Shown one piece after another: positions 8,074 to 16,371 of a DNA stretch of 25,548 nt. Position numbers and translations under genes: made by a program. The stretch comes from RGIG1934 sp045122895 (GTDB taxonomy: Bacteria; Bacillota; Clostridia; Lachnospirales; Lachnospiraceae), in NCBI GenBank assembly GCA_045122895.1, contig JBGVIE010000003.1, forward strand, positions 1 through 25,548. Reading direction: 5' to 3'. The stretch's first letter is position 1. Every line of letters begins with the position of its first letter. Below the pieces are notes generated by a model that worked only from the letters and a program-made list of their open reading frames with translations, did no database searches and was not told the origin of the DNA.

Positions 8074-8106
8074 AGAGTCGCGGACATAAGTTCTGCGACT
8101 CTTTTT
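8074..8106 (+). terminator. Intrinsic terminator after pgi
   Basis: Perfect 8-bp stem AGAGTCGC/GCGACTCT (8074-8081 with 8095-8102), with some further pairing inside the 13-nt loop, followed by a T tract to 8106. It ends just 20 bp before the histidine kinase gene, so that gene needs its own promoter or read-through. Confidence 0.92.
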
Positions 8107-8125
8107 GTGAAATGGGGAGAGAAAT

Positions 8126-10591
8126 ATGGAAGATAAGGCGATGAGCAGGAAACTTGCCAAAATTTTTATAGGAATAATTATAGTATCAGTATTTGGTCTT
8201 TGGGGCTTTGTGATTGCTACAGTTACATCGGCTAATAAGCTTGGCAGGGAGATGGCAAAGCAGTATCTGATGGCAGAGGGAGAAAATATTAATGTATACA
8301 TTGATATGATAAATGTGGGAATGCCCTACTTGCGGGAGTTATATAAAAAAGATGTAACAGGTGAAGAAGCTAAGGCTTTTATTGACCGTTTTTTTATGAC
8401 TAATATAGAAGCACAGGGAATCAGAGAATTCAATTATTACGGATGCTACAAGGGAAAATTGTATTCAAATAATGAATTTGACGGAATAGAAGAGTATGAC
8501 TACAAAGCCCATGATTGGTATAAACAGGGAATTAAGGCTGACGGAAAAGTAATTATAACACCTGTTTACCGGGATGAAATAAACAATGACATAATTAACA
8601 CAATAGAAGCCGTAGATAAGGAAACGGGAGTAGGACTTGCCATAGATATTTATCCTATCGACCTTGCAGAAGACCATGAAAACTGGGAGTTTATGCCAGG
8701 TGAGGTATATTATCTTACAGATGCAACCGGGAGACTTTTGTATACTTCAAATACAAGTCACACGGATGATACAATTGAATGTGTAAACAGACTAATTGAA
8801 TCTGATGGTGATAAAATGATTCAGAGGGATGAAAAAGGCCGGATGGCTTTTGTATATACCTATGTATCAGATGAAGGATGGCGAGGTATAATTACAATAC
8901 CAATTATGTCCATAATAAAAGATACTATAATGATTAGTGTAGTGTATGCACTTGTAATGATGGCACTTGTTGTTTTTCTCTTTTTGTTATTTAGAAAAAA
9001 CAAAAAGAATGAACAGGATAAAGCTGTCAAAGAAAAGATTATAGATGCAATGGCAAGCACCTATTATATGATTTGTCATTTGAATATTCCTGAAGACAGC
9101 TACTGTGTTCTTATGGAAACAGATGAAGAATACAAAAATGCATTGAAGAAAAGTAAAGCATCAGAAATGATAGAGGAGCTTTGTGATAATTTCGTAAAAG
9201 AGCCATATCAGGGTGGAATAAAAGAATTCCTTGATTTTGACACTATTGATGAACGACTCAGCTATCTGAACTATGCAACCTATGAATACGAAAGTAAAAA
9301 ACAGGGATTTCTGCGTGTGTTCATAATAAAGCTTGGAAGCGATGAGAATGGAAAAGTAACAGATGTTCTTTTACTTAACCAGAAAATAGATGAGGAGAGA
9401 GTCAAACATCTGGAGAAGTCTCTCGATGAGCAGAGAAATATGAATACCGAAGTTAAATCATTTTTATCAAGGATGTCCCATGATATAAGGACTCCTCTTA
9501 ATATTATTGTGGGTATGGCAGAAATTGCGAGAATGAGCAAAGGAAATAGGGAAAAGGTTTATGAAGCTCTAGACAATATTGAACTTGCAGGAAAGCATTT
9601 GCAGACTTTGATAAATGATATACTTGATATATCTGCGATTGAATCAGGAAAGCTTGTAATATGCTTAAAAACAGAAAAAATAAGTAAAATTACAGATAGT
9701 ATTAATGTGTATATAAACAGTCTGGCAAAAAAGAAGGATGTTCAGTATCAATATATTGAAAAAAATATATCACACCAGTATATTAAAACTGACGCACTTA
9801 GAATAAATCAAATATTGATAAATCTGTTATCAAATTCAGTAAAATATACTAAAAAAGGTGGAAACGTGCTTTTAGAGATTTCAGAAGAAGAGACACAGAT
9901 AGAAAATCAGGTGTTATTAAAGATGCGTGTCAAAGACAATGGTATAGGTATGTCAAAAGAATTCATGGAAAATATGTATGATGCTTTTACAAGAGCGATT
10001 GACACGCGAATTAATAAAATTGAGGGTTCAGGGCTTGGGCTTGCAATTGTAAAACAGCTTACGGATTTGATGAATGGAAGTATTGAAGTTCAAAGTGAAA
10101 TAGGAAAGGGAACAGAATTTGTTGTAAGTATTCCGTTTGAAGTAGATAACAAAATCCGGGAAGATAATACTATAGAAATTGAACCGGATTATTCAAAACT
10201 TAAGAATATGAAGATTTTACTTGCAGAAGATAATGAGTTTAATTATAGGATTGCAACTGAATTATTCAGGGTATATGAGACTAATCTGGTACGCGCAGAG
10301 AATGGAATGGTAGCAGTTGATTTGTTTAAACAGTCGTCAGATGGAGAATTCGATGTAATCATTATGGATATTCAGATGCCGGTTATGGATGGAATTGAGG
10401 CGACAAAGGTCATCAGAAATCTTAAAAGAAATGACGCTAAGACGATTCCGATAATAGCAATGACTGTTAATGCTTTTGAAGAAGATGTCAAAGAGTGTAT
10501 GGATGCCGGAATGAATAAGCATATCGCAAAGCCTATCAGAATAAAAAGTGTTTTATCTTCTATTCTTGAATGTACATACCAAACAGGGTAA
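8126..10591 (+). CDS. Hybrid sensor histidine kinase with Cache domain and C-terminal receiver
   Basis: A membrane sensor kinase of 821 residues. TM1 spans about residues 12-33 and an extracytoplasmic Cache-type sensor about 35-255, with the typical DWYKQGIKADGKVIITPVYRD stretch spread over 130-150. TM2 lies at about 265-289, followed by a ~110-residue cytoplasmic linker/PAS-like region. The HisKA box is SRMSHDIRTPLN with His452. The ATPase domain has N box (NQILINLLSNSVKY), G1 DNGIGM and G2 GSGLGLAIVK. A C-terminal receiver has an intact acidic pair (AEDN), phosphoacceptor Asp748 (IIMDIQMP) and Lys in AKPI. No Hpt domain is present, so phosphate transfer onward is unclear. ATG 8126 follows GGGGAGAG; the in-frame ATG 8141 is an alternative. 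The next gene, 38 bp on, is a response regulator lacking its own phosphoacceptor. Confidence 0.95.
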   Translation: MEDKAMSRKLAKIFIGIIIVSVFGLWGFVIATVTSANKLGREMAKQYLMAEGENINVYIDMINVGMPYLRELYKKDVTGEEAKAFIDRFFMTNIEAQGIREFNYYGCYKGKLYSNNEFDGIEEYDYKAHDWYKQGIKADGKVIITPVYRDEINNDIINTIEAVDKETGVGLAIDIYPIDLAEDHENWEFMPGEVYYLTDATGRLLYTSNTSHTDDTIECVNRLIESDGDKMIQRDEKGRMAFVYTYVSDEGWRGIITIPIMSIIKDTIMISVVYALVMMALVVFLFLLFRKNKKNEQDKAVKEKIIDAMASTYYMICHLNIPEDSYCVLMETDEEYKNALKKSKASEMIEELCDNFVKEPYQGGIKEFLDFDTIDERLSYLNYATYEYESKKQGFLRVFIIKLGSDENGKVTDVLLLNQKIDEERVKHLEKSLDEQRNMNTEVKSFLSRMSHDIRTPLNIIVGMAEIARMSKGNREKVYEALDNIELAGKHLQTLINDILDISAIESGKLVICLKTEKISKITDSINVYINSLAKKKDVQYQYIEKNISHQYIKTDALRINQILINLLSNSVKYTKKGGNVLLEISEEETQIENQVLLKMRVKDNGIGMSKEFMENMYDAFTRAIDTRINKIEGSGLGLAIVKQLTDLMNGSIEVQSEIGKGTEFVVSIPFEVDNKIREDNTIEIEPDYSKLKNMKILLAEDNEFNYRIATELFRVYETNLVRAENGMVAVDLFKQSSDGEFDVIIMDIQMPVMDGIEATKVIRNLKRNDAKTIPIIAMTVNAFEEDVKECMDAGMNKHIAKPIRIKSVLSSILECTYQTG

Positions 10592-10629
10592 AATAGTCAC
10601 AGAGCAATGAAGAAAACGAGGAAATATGT

Positions 10630-11322
10630 ATGTCAAAAATACTGATAATAGAAGTTGATGAAAAAATATCAAATCTGGAAAGGGACTACCTTGAAATATA
10701 TGGATATACTGTAGATATATGCAATGAAGGCTTTGAAGGAATGAAAAAAGCAGAGACAGAGGAGTACGCATTAATCCTTCTTGGGATAATGCTCCCGGGG
10801 ATAAATGGTTTTTCTATATGCAAAAAATTAAGGCAAAAACTGAATATACCTATAATTATAGTGTCATCAAGGACTGAAAGTGCTGACCAGATATTAGGTC
10901 TTGGTCTTGGAGCTGATGACTATATAACAAAACCATTTGATCCAAGCGTGCTTGTTGCCAGAGTACGTGCCAACATAGCAATGTATGAAAGATGCAGGTA
11001 TAAGACTAAAGATTCAGATAAGAAGATAAAATGCGGACCCTTTGTGCTCAATGAGAAGAAACGCAAGGTTACACTAAATGACACAGAGATATATCTTAAG
11101 AATAAAGAATATGAGCTTCTTACTTTCTTCATTAAGAACCGGGATATTGTGTTTACAAAAGAAGATTTATATGAAAATATCTGGGGGATGGATGCAGAAG
11201 GAGATACGACAACTGTATCTGTTCATGTAAATAGAATCAGACAAAAAATAGAAAAGGATCCTGCAAATCCTAAATACTTATTAACTGTATGGAGTGTTGG
11301 ATACAGGTTTACAACCGGATAG
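10630..11322 (+). CDS. OmpR-family regulator with degenerate receiver (no phosphoacceptor Asp)
   Basis: A 230-residue DNA-binding regulator: receiver (1-120) plus winged-helix domain (about 130-228, with ELLTFFIKNRDIVFTKEDL and the recognition segment VSVHVNRIRQKIE). The receiver fold is well preserved, but key residues are changed. The phosphoacceptor position reads LLGIMLPG, so Gly52 (codon GGG at 10783-10785) replaces Asp. The second acidic residue is Val9 (IIEVDE instead of VEDD). Lys101 (ITKPF) and a Ser at the Thr position (VSSR) remain. It should therefore not be activated by aspartyl phosphorylation and probably acts constitutively, by dimerisation alone, or through another partner. 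RBS GAGGAAAT precedes ATG 10630. Likely in one operon with the hybrid kinase; downstream lies the antiporter with candidate binding repeats at 11322-11345. Confidence 0.93.
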   Translation: MSKILIIEVDEKISNLERDYLEIYGYTVDICNEGFEGMKKAETEEYALILLGIMLPGINGFSICKKLRQKLNIPIIIVSSRTESADQILGLGLGADDYITKPFDPSVLVARVRANIAMYERCRYKTKDSDKKIKCGPFVLNEKKRKVTLNDTEIYLKNKEYELLTFFIKNRDIVFTKEDLYENIWGMDAEGDTTTVSVHVNRIRQKIEKDPANPKYLLTVWSVGYRFTTG

Positions 11323-11363
11323 TTTAAACTTTGTTTAAATTTAAATAACACTTTTTTTATAAA
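11322..11363 (+). promoter_or_regulatory. Candidate antiporter promoter with 11-bp-spaced GTTTAAA repeats
   Basis: GTTTAAA occurs at 11322-11328 and 11333-11339, exactly 11 bp (one helical turn) apart, followed by a further TTTAAA at 11340-11345. OmpR-family regulators typically bind tandem direct repeats of this spacing. A -10-like TATAAA lies at 11358-11363, with the second repeat at the -35 position and no good -35 consensus, the arrangement expected of an activator-dependent promoter. Low complexity of AT-rich DNA is the main caveat. Confidence 0.4.
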
Positions 11364-11368
11364 ACCTG

Positions 11369-11407
11369 CTTATGATAAGCGTTGGCGTTAGAGCCATTTA
11401 TCATAAG
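11369..11407 (+). promoter_or_regulatory. Leader hairpin overlapping the antiporter RBS
   Basis: A perfect 10-bp inverted repeat CTTATGATAA (11369-11378) / TTATCATAAG (11398-11407) encloses 19 nt that can form a small inner TGGC/GCCA stem. The 3' arm ends with AAG of the AAGGAGG RBS (11405-11411) of the antiporter gene. The predicted transcript start (~11370) would put the hairpin at the extreme 5' end of the mRNA, so it could gate translation or stabilise the message. It does not match a riboswitch class I can name. Confidence 0.55.
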
Positions 11408-11420
11408 GAGGAAAATTGTA

Positions 11421-12617
11421 ATGGAAGCAGATTACTCATACTTGCTGTATATAGCAATAATTCTATTTTCAACTAAGGTGTTGGGTGTATTTTCGAGAAA
11501 GCTTAATATGCCACAGGTAGTAGGTGCATTGTTAGCAGGTATCTTGCTGGGACCTTCGGCGTTCGATTTGATATCACTCAACGGTGATACAGGATTGTTA
11601 TTGACATACGTAGCAGAAATAGGTGTTATTTTTCTGATGTTCTCGGCAGGTCTTGAAACGGATTTACATGAGCTTAAGAAAAATAGTTTATCAGCGATTG
11701 TCGTAGCTGCAATCGGTGTTATAGTTCCTGTTTTGGCAGGTTTCGGAGCATATGTTGCTTTGTTTAGCCCGTCACTGGACAATCAGAAGGAATTGTTAAA
11801 GGCAATCTTTATCGGTATTGTACTTTCAGCAACATCAGTTAGTATTACTGTTGAAACACTCAGGGAAATGGGAAGGCTTAATGGAAAAGTCGGAACAATT
11901 ATTCTTGGTGCAGCAGTTATCGACGACATACTTGGTATCATTATTCTTACGGTTGTAACAAGCCTGCAGGATACAAGCGTATCCATTGTAAACGTACTGC
12001 TTAAAATATTGTTATACTTCGTATTTGTATGTGTAGTATTCTTCGTAATTTACAAATTTAGAAAATACATAGAGTTTTTTGACAAAAGAAGAACAATTGC
12101 AATTATGTCTTTCGTGTTCTGTCTGGTAATGGCGTATGTGTCAGAAACATATTTTGGAATAGCAGATATCACAGGTGCATATTTTGCAGGTCTGATTCTT
12201 TGTAATCTTAAATTGCAGCCTTACGTAAATAGAAAGACAGAGATTGTATCGTACCTTTTCTTCAGTCCGATATTCTTTGCAAGTATTGGCCTTAAGACAA
12301 CGTTATCAGGTATGACTACTGACATTATTGTGTTCTCAATTGTGTTGCTTATAGGTGCAATACTCTCAAAGGTTGTTGGTTGTGGTATCGGTGCAAAGAT
12401 TTGCGGATTTTCGTTGAGAGATTCGATTCAGATTGGTACGGGAATGATTTCACGTGGAGAGGTTGCCCTGATTGTAGCCCAAAAGGGTTATCAGTATGGT
12501 ATGCTTGAGGATAAATTATTTGCGCCAATTGTATTTGTCGTAATTGTGACAACTCTTATTACTCCTATTTTACTCAAAATAGTAATGAGGGATAAAAAAC
12601 AGAAAGCGGCAGTCTGA
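11421..12617 (+). CDS. CPA2-type cation/proton antiporter
   Basis: An integral membrane monovalent cation:proton antiporter of the KefB/GerN/NapA-like group, exchanging Na+ or K+ for H+. The 398-residue chain is almost entirely hydrophobic with 11-13 predicted helices. Family hallmarks are the N-terminal LNMPQVVGALLAGILLGP, the GLETD segment, the paired aspartates in AAVIDDILG that form the ion-binding site, and the later GMISRGEVALIVAQKG motif. There is no C-terminal TrkA-N (RCK) domain, so it is the short form. ATG 11421 is chosen because AAGGAGG (11405-11411) precedes it; an upstream in-frame TTG extension would run through the leader hairpin. The gene directly follows the receiver-degenerate regulator, and its leader carries the repeats and hairpin noted separately. 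Ion specificity cannot be told from sequence. Confidence 0.93.
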   Translation: MEADYSYLLYIAIILFSTKVLGVFSRKLNMPQVVGALLAGILLGPSAFDLISLNGDTGLLLTYVAEIGVIFLMFSAGLETDLHELKKNSLSAIVVAAIGVIVPVLAGFGAYVALFSPSLDNQKELLKAIFIGIVLSATSVSITVETLREMGRLNGKVGTIILGAAVIDDILGIIILTVVTSLQDTSVSIVNVLLKILLYFVFVCVVFFVIYKFRKYIEFFDKRRTIAIMSFVFCLVMAYVSETYFGIADITGAYFAGLILCNLKLQPYVNRKTEIVSYLFFSPIFFASIGLKTTLSGMTTDIIVFSIVLLIGAILSKVVGCGIGAKICGFSLRDSIQIGTGMISRGEVALIVAQKGYQYGMLEDKLFAPIVFVVIVTTLITPILLKIVMRDKKQKAAV

Positions 12618-12638
12618 TAAGACAGTAGCCGGATAGAG

Positions 12639-12668
12639 GATGCATGCCTTTTGGTGTGCATCTTTTTT
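12639..12668 (+). terminator. Intrinsic terminator after the antiporter gene
   Basis: GATGCATGCC (12639-12648) pairs with GGTGTGCATC (12653-12662), 10 bp including two G-U pairs, across a TTTT loop, followed by TTTTTT (12663-12668). Confidence 0.9.
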
Positions 12669-12746
12669 GTTGTATTTAAAGCTGTTTTTTGGTAGTATAT
12701 ATATATATTTTTTTTTGCTAATATAAAGAGCTAAAGCAGGTGGAAA

Positions 12747-14141
12747 ATGTTAACTTATAATTATGAAAATAGGGATGTACCACTTTATGAGTATGTGTAC
12801 AAATGCATAAAAAATGATATTCTGTGTGGCAACTTAAAACAGGGAGAAAAACTTCCTTCAAAAAGAACATTTGCCAAGAATAATGGGGTTAGTACAATCA
12901 CCATTCAAAATGCATATGAGCAGCTTATCAGTGAAGGATACGTTTATACAATACCCAAAAAGGGGTATTATGTTGCAGATATCGAAAATATGGTTGTGAA
13001 AACTAATGTTGAGAGTGTTAAATTCGACATACGGATTCCAAAACAAAAAGAGTCATACAGAATTGATTTATCAAGCAATAAAACAAATCCGGAATATTTT
13101 CCTTTTTCGGTGTGGGCAAAGCTGTGTAGGGAGACGATAGCATCAAGGAGTAATGAACTTATGGAGGTAACTCCGACGGGTGGTGCGTATGAGCTTAGAA
13201 GTGCAATAGCAAAACATCTTAAATCTTTTAGGGGTATGAGCGTTGATCCGAATCAAATTGTAATAGGAGCAGGTACAGAGTACCTGTATGGACTTTTGAT
13301 TCAGCTTCTTGGAAGTGACAAGAATTATTGTACAGAAAACCCGGGATATAAGAAGCTTGTTCAAATCTATGAAAAACATAATATAAAATGCTATTTTGCA
13401 AATATGGATGAAAAAGGAATTTCGGTTGAAAGTCTTAGACGGGCAAATGCAGATGTTGCACATATCAGTCCGACACATCATTTTCCAACAGGCATATCAA
13501 TGCCGGCTAATAGAAGATATGAAGTGCTTAGTTGGGCAAATGAAAGTGATGGAAGATATGTAATAGAGGATGATTATGACAGCGAATTCAGACCGAGTGG
13601 AAAGCCTATTCCACCTATGTTTAGCATAGACAGAGCAGAAAAGGTAGTGTATATGAACACATTTTCAAAGTCATTAACACCGACTATTCGTATTAGTTAT
13701 ATGATACTTCCGCCTCATCTTATAAACAGATTTTATAAGGAATTATCGTTCTATTCATGTACGGTATCAAATTTTGAGCAGTATACTTTGTCAGAATTCA
13801 TTAATCAGGGATTTTTTGAAAAACACATAAACCGAATGCGTTTGTATTATAGCAAACAAAGAAAGAGGCTGATTACAAATATTGAAAACAGCAAACTAAA
13901 TGAAGTGTGTGAAATCATTGAGAATGACTCGGGACTTCATTTTCTACTACGGTTAAAGACTGACAAACCAGATAATGAGATTACGGATATGTTAAAGGAA
14001 AAGGGTATACAAATAAGGGCACTTTCAGAGTATTACCTGGCACCTGCCAGGAAACAGGAGCATTTGTTTATTATGAATTATTCCGATATAGATATGGAAA
14101 AAATAGAAGAAGCAATAGAAGAGATTACAGGAATATTATAA
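12747..14141 (+). CDS. MocR-type GntR/aminotransferase-like regulator
   Basis: MocR proteins are transcription factors with a GntR winged helix fused to a type I PLP-dependent aminotransferase-like domain that senses PLP or amino compounds. Here the N-terminal DNA-binding domain covers residues 1-78 (GEKLPSKRTFAKNNGVSTITIQNAYEQL). A short linker leads to the aminotransferase-like domain from about 105. The PLP Schiff-base lysine is Lys308 in MNTFSKSLTPTIRISY; VIEDDYDSEF (273-281) supplies the Asp that contacts the pyridine nitrogen. Length 464 is normal. RBS AGGTGG precedes ATG 12747. MocR regulators often control a neighbouring gene, and the ABC-F gene lies 60 bp downstream in the same direction. 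The 12669-12746 upstream region is AT-rich (a TA run and a T9 run) with no clear promoter. Target is unknown. Confidence 0.95.
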   Translation: MLTYNYENRDVPLYEYVYKCIKNDILCGNLKQGEKLPSKRTFAKNNGVSTITIQNAYEQLISEGYVYTIPKKGYYVADIENMVVKTNVESVKFDIRIPKQKESYRIDLSSNKTNPEYFPFSVWAKLCRETIASRSNELMEVTPTGGAYELRSAIAKHLKSFRGMSVDPNQIVIGAGTEYLYGLLIQLLGSDKNYCTENPGYKKLVQIYEKHNIKCYFANMDEKGISVESLRRANADVAHISPTHHFPTGISMPANRRYEVLSWANESDGRYVIEDDYDSEFRPSGKPIPPMFSIDRAEKVVYMNTFSKSLTPTIRISYMILPPHLINRFYKELSFYSCTVSNFEQYTLSEFINQGFFEKHINRMRLYYSKQRKRLITNIENSKLNEVCEIIENDSGLHFLLRLKTDKPDNEITDMLKEKGIQIRALSEYYLAPARKQEHLFIMNYSDIDMEKIEEAIEEITGIL

Positions 14142-14201
14142 AGGATTAATGAAGGTATAAAAAGAGTAATTTGTAAAGTGTTTAGTTTAGAAAGGAATGA
14201 C

Positions 14202-15791
14202 ATGATAAAATTCGAAGAAGTATCGTTTGGATTTCCAGACAAGAATCTGTATAATCAGATATGTTTTCAAATAGAAGAGAGAGAGCATGTGGCCCTCATA
14301 GGAAGCAATGGTACAGGGAAGAGTACGCTTGTGGATATGATTGTTAGAACTGATGATTACTTGTATGACGGCAGGATTATAAAAGACGACGCAGTAAGAA
14401 TAGGATTTGTAAGTCAGTTTGTAAATCATGAATGTACAGAGAAAACAGTATATGAATTTTTGGCAGAGCCATTTGTAGAACTTCAAAAGAAGTCGGATAT
14501 GATTTGTGCCCAGATGGAAAATGCTGATAATATGGACGAAGTGTATGAGAGGTATCAGAATTGCCTGGATGAGATGGAAGCCATAGATGCATACAATTAT
14601 GATACGAATATCAGAAAGCAATTAGCGACAGCACGAATAGCTGAAATTGAGAATAATACACTGGATAAGATAAGCGGTGGTGAGTTTAAGCTTTTATCTA
14701 TAATCAGGAATATGCTTTTAAAACCGCAACTGTTAATAATGGATGAGCCGGATGCATTTTTAGATTTTGAGAATACTCTGGGTCTGTCAAAGCTGATAAA
14801 TGGATATGAAGGAACGATTCTTGTTATCACGCATAGCAGATTATTGCTCAGTCAGTGCTTTAACAAGATTCTTCATTTAGAGAATGAAGAATTACAGGAG
14901 TTCCCGGGAACATTTGCTGAATATAATCAGGCGATGCTTGAGACAAAGATAAATATGAAGGAACAGGCAACAAAGGATGAGGCTTTTATAGAAGTTCAGA
15001 AAAAAGTAGTAGATAAGATGCGAAAAGATGCCACAAGAGTCGACAGTGCAGGAAAAGGAAGGCAGCTTAAGGCAAGAGTAAGTTATCTGGAAAGATTAGA
15101 AGCCAGAAAAGCAAAGAATCCGTTTATTGAAGAACATAATTATGATTTCAGTTTTCAGCAGACAGATGAGACCAGAGATGATGAAAATATTATAGAGGTA
15201 ACCGGATATTCATTAGAGTATGACAAGGTGCTTCTTAGTGATGTGTCATTTACAATAAAAGCAGGGGAAAAGGTTGCGATTGTAGGTGCGAACGGAACAG
15301 GAAAGACAAGTCTGATTCGCGATATGTATAATATGATGAAGCAAAGAGATGACATATCTGTCCGGATGTTTGATCAGATTTATGATGAGAGGGATAAGCA
15401 AAAGCTGTCCGGTGGCGAGAGAAATATAAAGAGACTTAAAGCGATAGCACAGGCAAAAGCTGATGTGATTTTCTTAGATGAGCCTACAAGTCATCTCGAT
15501 ACCTATGCTCAGATAGCACTTGAAAAAGCACTGGATGAGTACAGGGGTACCGTGATAATGGTATCACATGATTTTTATACAATAGCAAATATAGCACAGA
15601 GGATTCTGATATTGGAGAATGGAACACTCAGGGAGATGAGTGGAAGAAGCTACAGACGAAGTATATACAAGAAATATTTTGAGAGTGATATATTTGAACA
15701 GGAGAGAATCAGGAAAGAGAAAGAAATCAGGATTAATGCACTGTTAAAGGCCGGCAGATATGAAGAAGCAAGAGCAGTGCTTGAGAAGTAA
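14202..15791 (+). CDS. ABC-F family ATPase (ribosome-associated), compact second NBD
   Basis: Two ATP-binding cassettes in one soluble chain of 529 residues, as in the ABC-F proteins that act on the ribosome in translation control or antibiotic protection. NBD1: Walker A GSNGTGKST (34-42), signature ISGGE (157-161), Walker B LLIMDEPDAFLD (177-188), His in VITHS. The linker (about 235-320) is helical and charged. NBD2: Walker A GANGTGKTS (362-370), signature LSGGE (402-406), Walker B VIFLDEPTSHLD (422-433), His in VSHD. NBD1 has DEPDAFLD instead of the usual DEPTNHLD. Only about 32 residues separate Walker A and signature in NBD2 (about 115 in NBD1), so most of its helical subdomain is missing. 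ATG 14202 follows AAAGGAA; the upstream TTG at 14178 lacks an RBS. No membrane segments. Antibiotic class, if any, is not predictable here. Confidence 0.92.
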   Translation: MIKFEEVSFGFPDKNLYNQICFQIEEREHVALIGSNGTGKSTLVDMIVRTDDYLYDGRIIKDDAVRIGFVSQFVNHECTEKTVYEFLAEPFVELQKKSDMICAQMENADNMDEVYERYQNCLDEMEAIDAYNYDTNIRKQLATARIAEIENNTLDKISGGEFKLLSIIRNMLLKPQLLIMDEPDAFLDFENTLGLSKLINGYEGTILVITHSRLLLSQCFNKILHLENEELQEFPGTFAEYNQAMLETKINMKEQATKDEAFIEVQKKVVDKMRKDATRVDSAGKGRQLKARVSYLERLEARKAKNPFIEEHNYDFSFQQTDETRDDENIIEVTGYSLEYDKVLLSDVSFTIKAGEKVAIVGANGTGKTSLIRDMYNMMKQRDDISVRMFDQIYDERDKQKLSGGERNIKRLKAIAQAKADVIFLDEPTSHLDTYAQIALEKALDEYRGTVIMVSHDFYTIANIAQRILILENGTLREMSGRSYRRSIYKKYFESDIFEQERIRKEKEIRINALLKAGRYEEARAVLEK

Positions 15792-15827
15792 ATAATACAG
15801 AATATAGAATATAGGAAGTTACAGAGT

Positions 15828-16274
15828 ATGAGTCATTTAGAAGCATTACTTGAGCTGGCAAAAGCAGTTGCTACAGTAGCTCATGAAGGACAAGTGGATA
15901 AAGTGGGAGAGGCCTACATCAATCATCCGAGAAGAGTTGCATCTTATTGCGGAACAATAGAAGGAAAAATTGTCGGATGGCTTCATGATGTAGTTGAAGA
16001 TACTGATATTACTTCTGAAACACTTAGAAACCTTGGATTTGATGAATATTTGCTTGAGGCCCTGAGATGTGTTACGAAGGAAAAAGGGTATGATATTGAT
16101 GAATATTATGCAAGAATAAAAGCCAATGAGATTGCAAGAGAAGTAAAACTTGCAGATTTAAGAGACAATACAGATGAGACGAGGATTCCAAAGGATTATC
16201 CACAGGATAAAAAGGATAGACTAAAGAATATGCTAAAGCAATATTATGAGCATATAGATTTTTTAATGAATTAA
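15828..16274 (+). CDS. Small HD-domain protein, ppGpp-hydrolase-like
   Basis: A 148-residue stand-alone HD-family phosphohydrolase resembling the hydrolase domain of RelA/SpoT and small alarmone hydrolases. Metal-site residues are in place: His19 (VAHEGQ), His33 (YINHPRRVASY), His53-Asp54 in WLHDVVEDT with the following Glu-Asp, and Asp110 in KLADLRDNT. The VTKEKG segment parallels VTK in SpoT-like hydrolases. There is no synthetase, TGS or ACT domain, so it cannot be a full RelA/SpoT. Expected activity is removal of the 3'-pyrophosphate of (p)ppGpp, but HD proteins of this size also act on other nucleotides. It follows the ABC-F gene by 36 bp with a modest RBS (AGGA), so MocR, ABC-F and this gene may form one operon. 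Confidence 0.85.
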   Translation: MSHLEALLELAKAVATVAHEGQVDKVGEAYINHPRRVASYCGTIEGKIVGWLHDVVEDTDITSETLRNLGFDEYLLEALRCVTKEKGYDIDEYYARIKANEIAREVKLADLRDNTDETRIPKDYPQDKKDRLKNMLKQYYEHIDFLMN

Positions 16275-16276
16275 TC

Positions 16277-16356
16277 TAATTTTAATCTTTGTTATATTTC
16301 AGTTTAATTTGGAGGCTGTATTATACAGTCATCAGATACAACAAAGATTAATTTTA
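16277..16356 (+). promoter_or_regulatory. Structured leader before the DUF4342-like gene
   Basis: TTAATCTTTGTT (16282-16293) and AACAAAGATTAA (16340-16351) form a perfect 12-bp stem; three further bases pair beyond a 2-bp mismatch. Inside it, GGCTGTA/TACAGTC (16313-16319 with 16323-16329) forms a second 7-bp stem with one G-U and a TTA loop. The region ends directly at the RBS (AAAGG) of ATG 16372. It lacks a U tract, so it is a poor terminator and more likely a 5' leader structure, or an operator-like inverted repeat. Confidence 0.5.
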
Positions 16357-16371
16357 GAAAGGATGACAGAT

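Noticed and set aside
12669..12746. Promoter or operator in the TA/T-rich stretch before the MocR gene
   Set aside because: Several TATA-like strings exist but none has an acceptable -35 at proper spacing; low-complexity AT DNA gives such matches freely.
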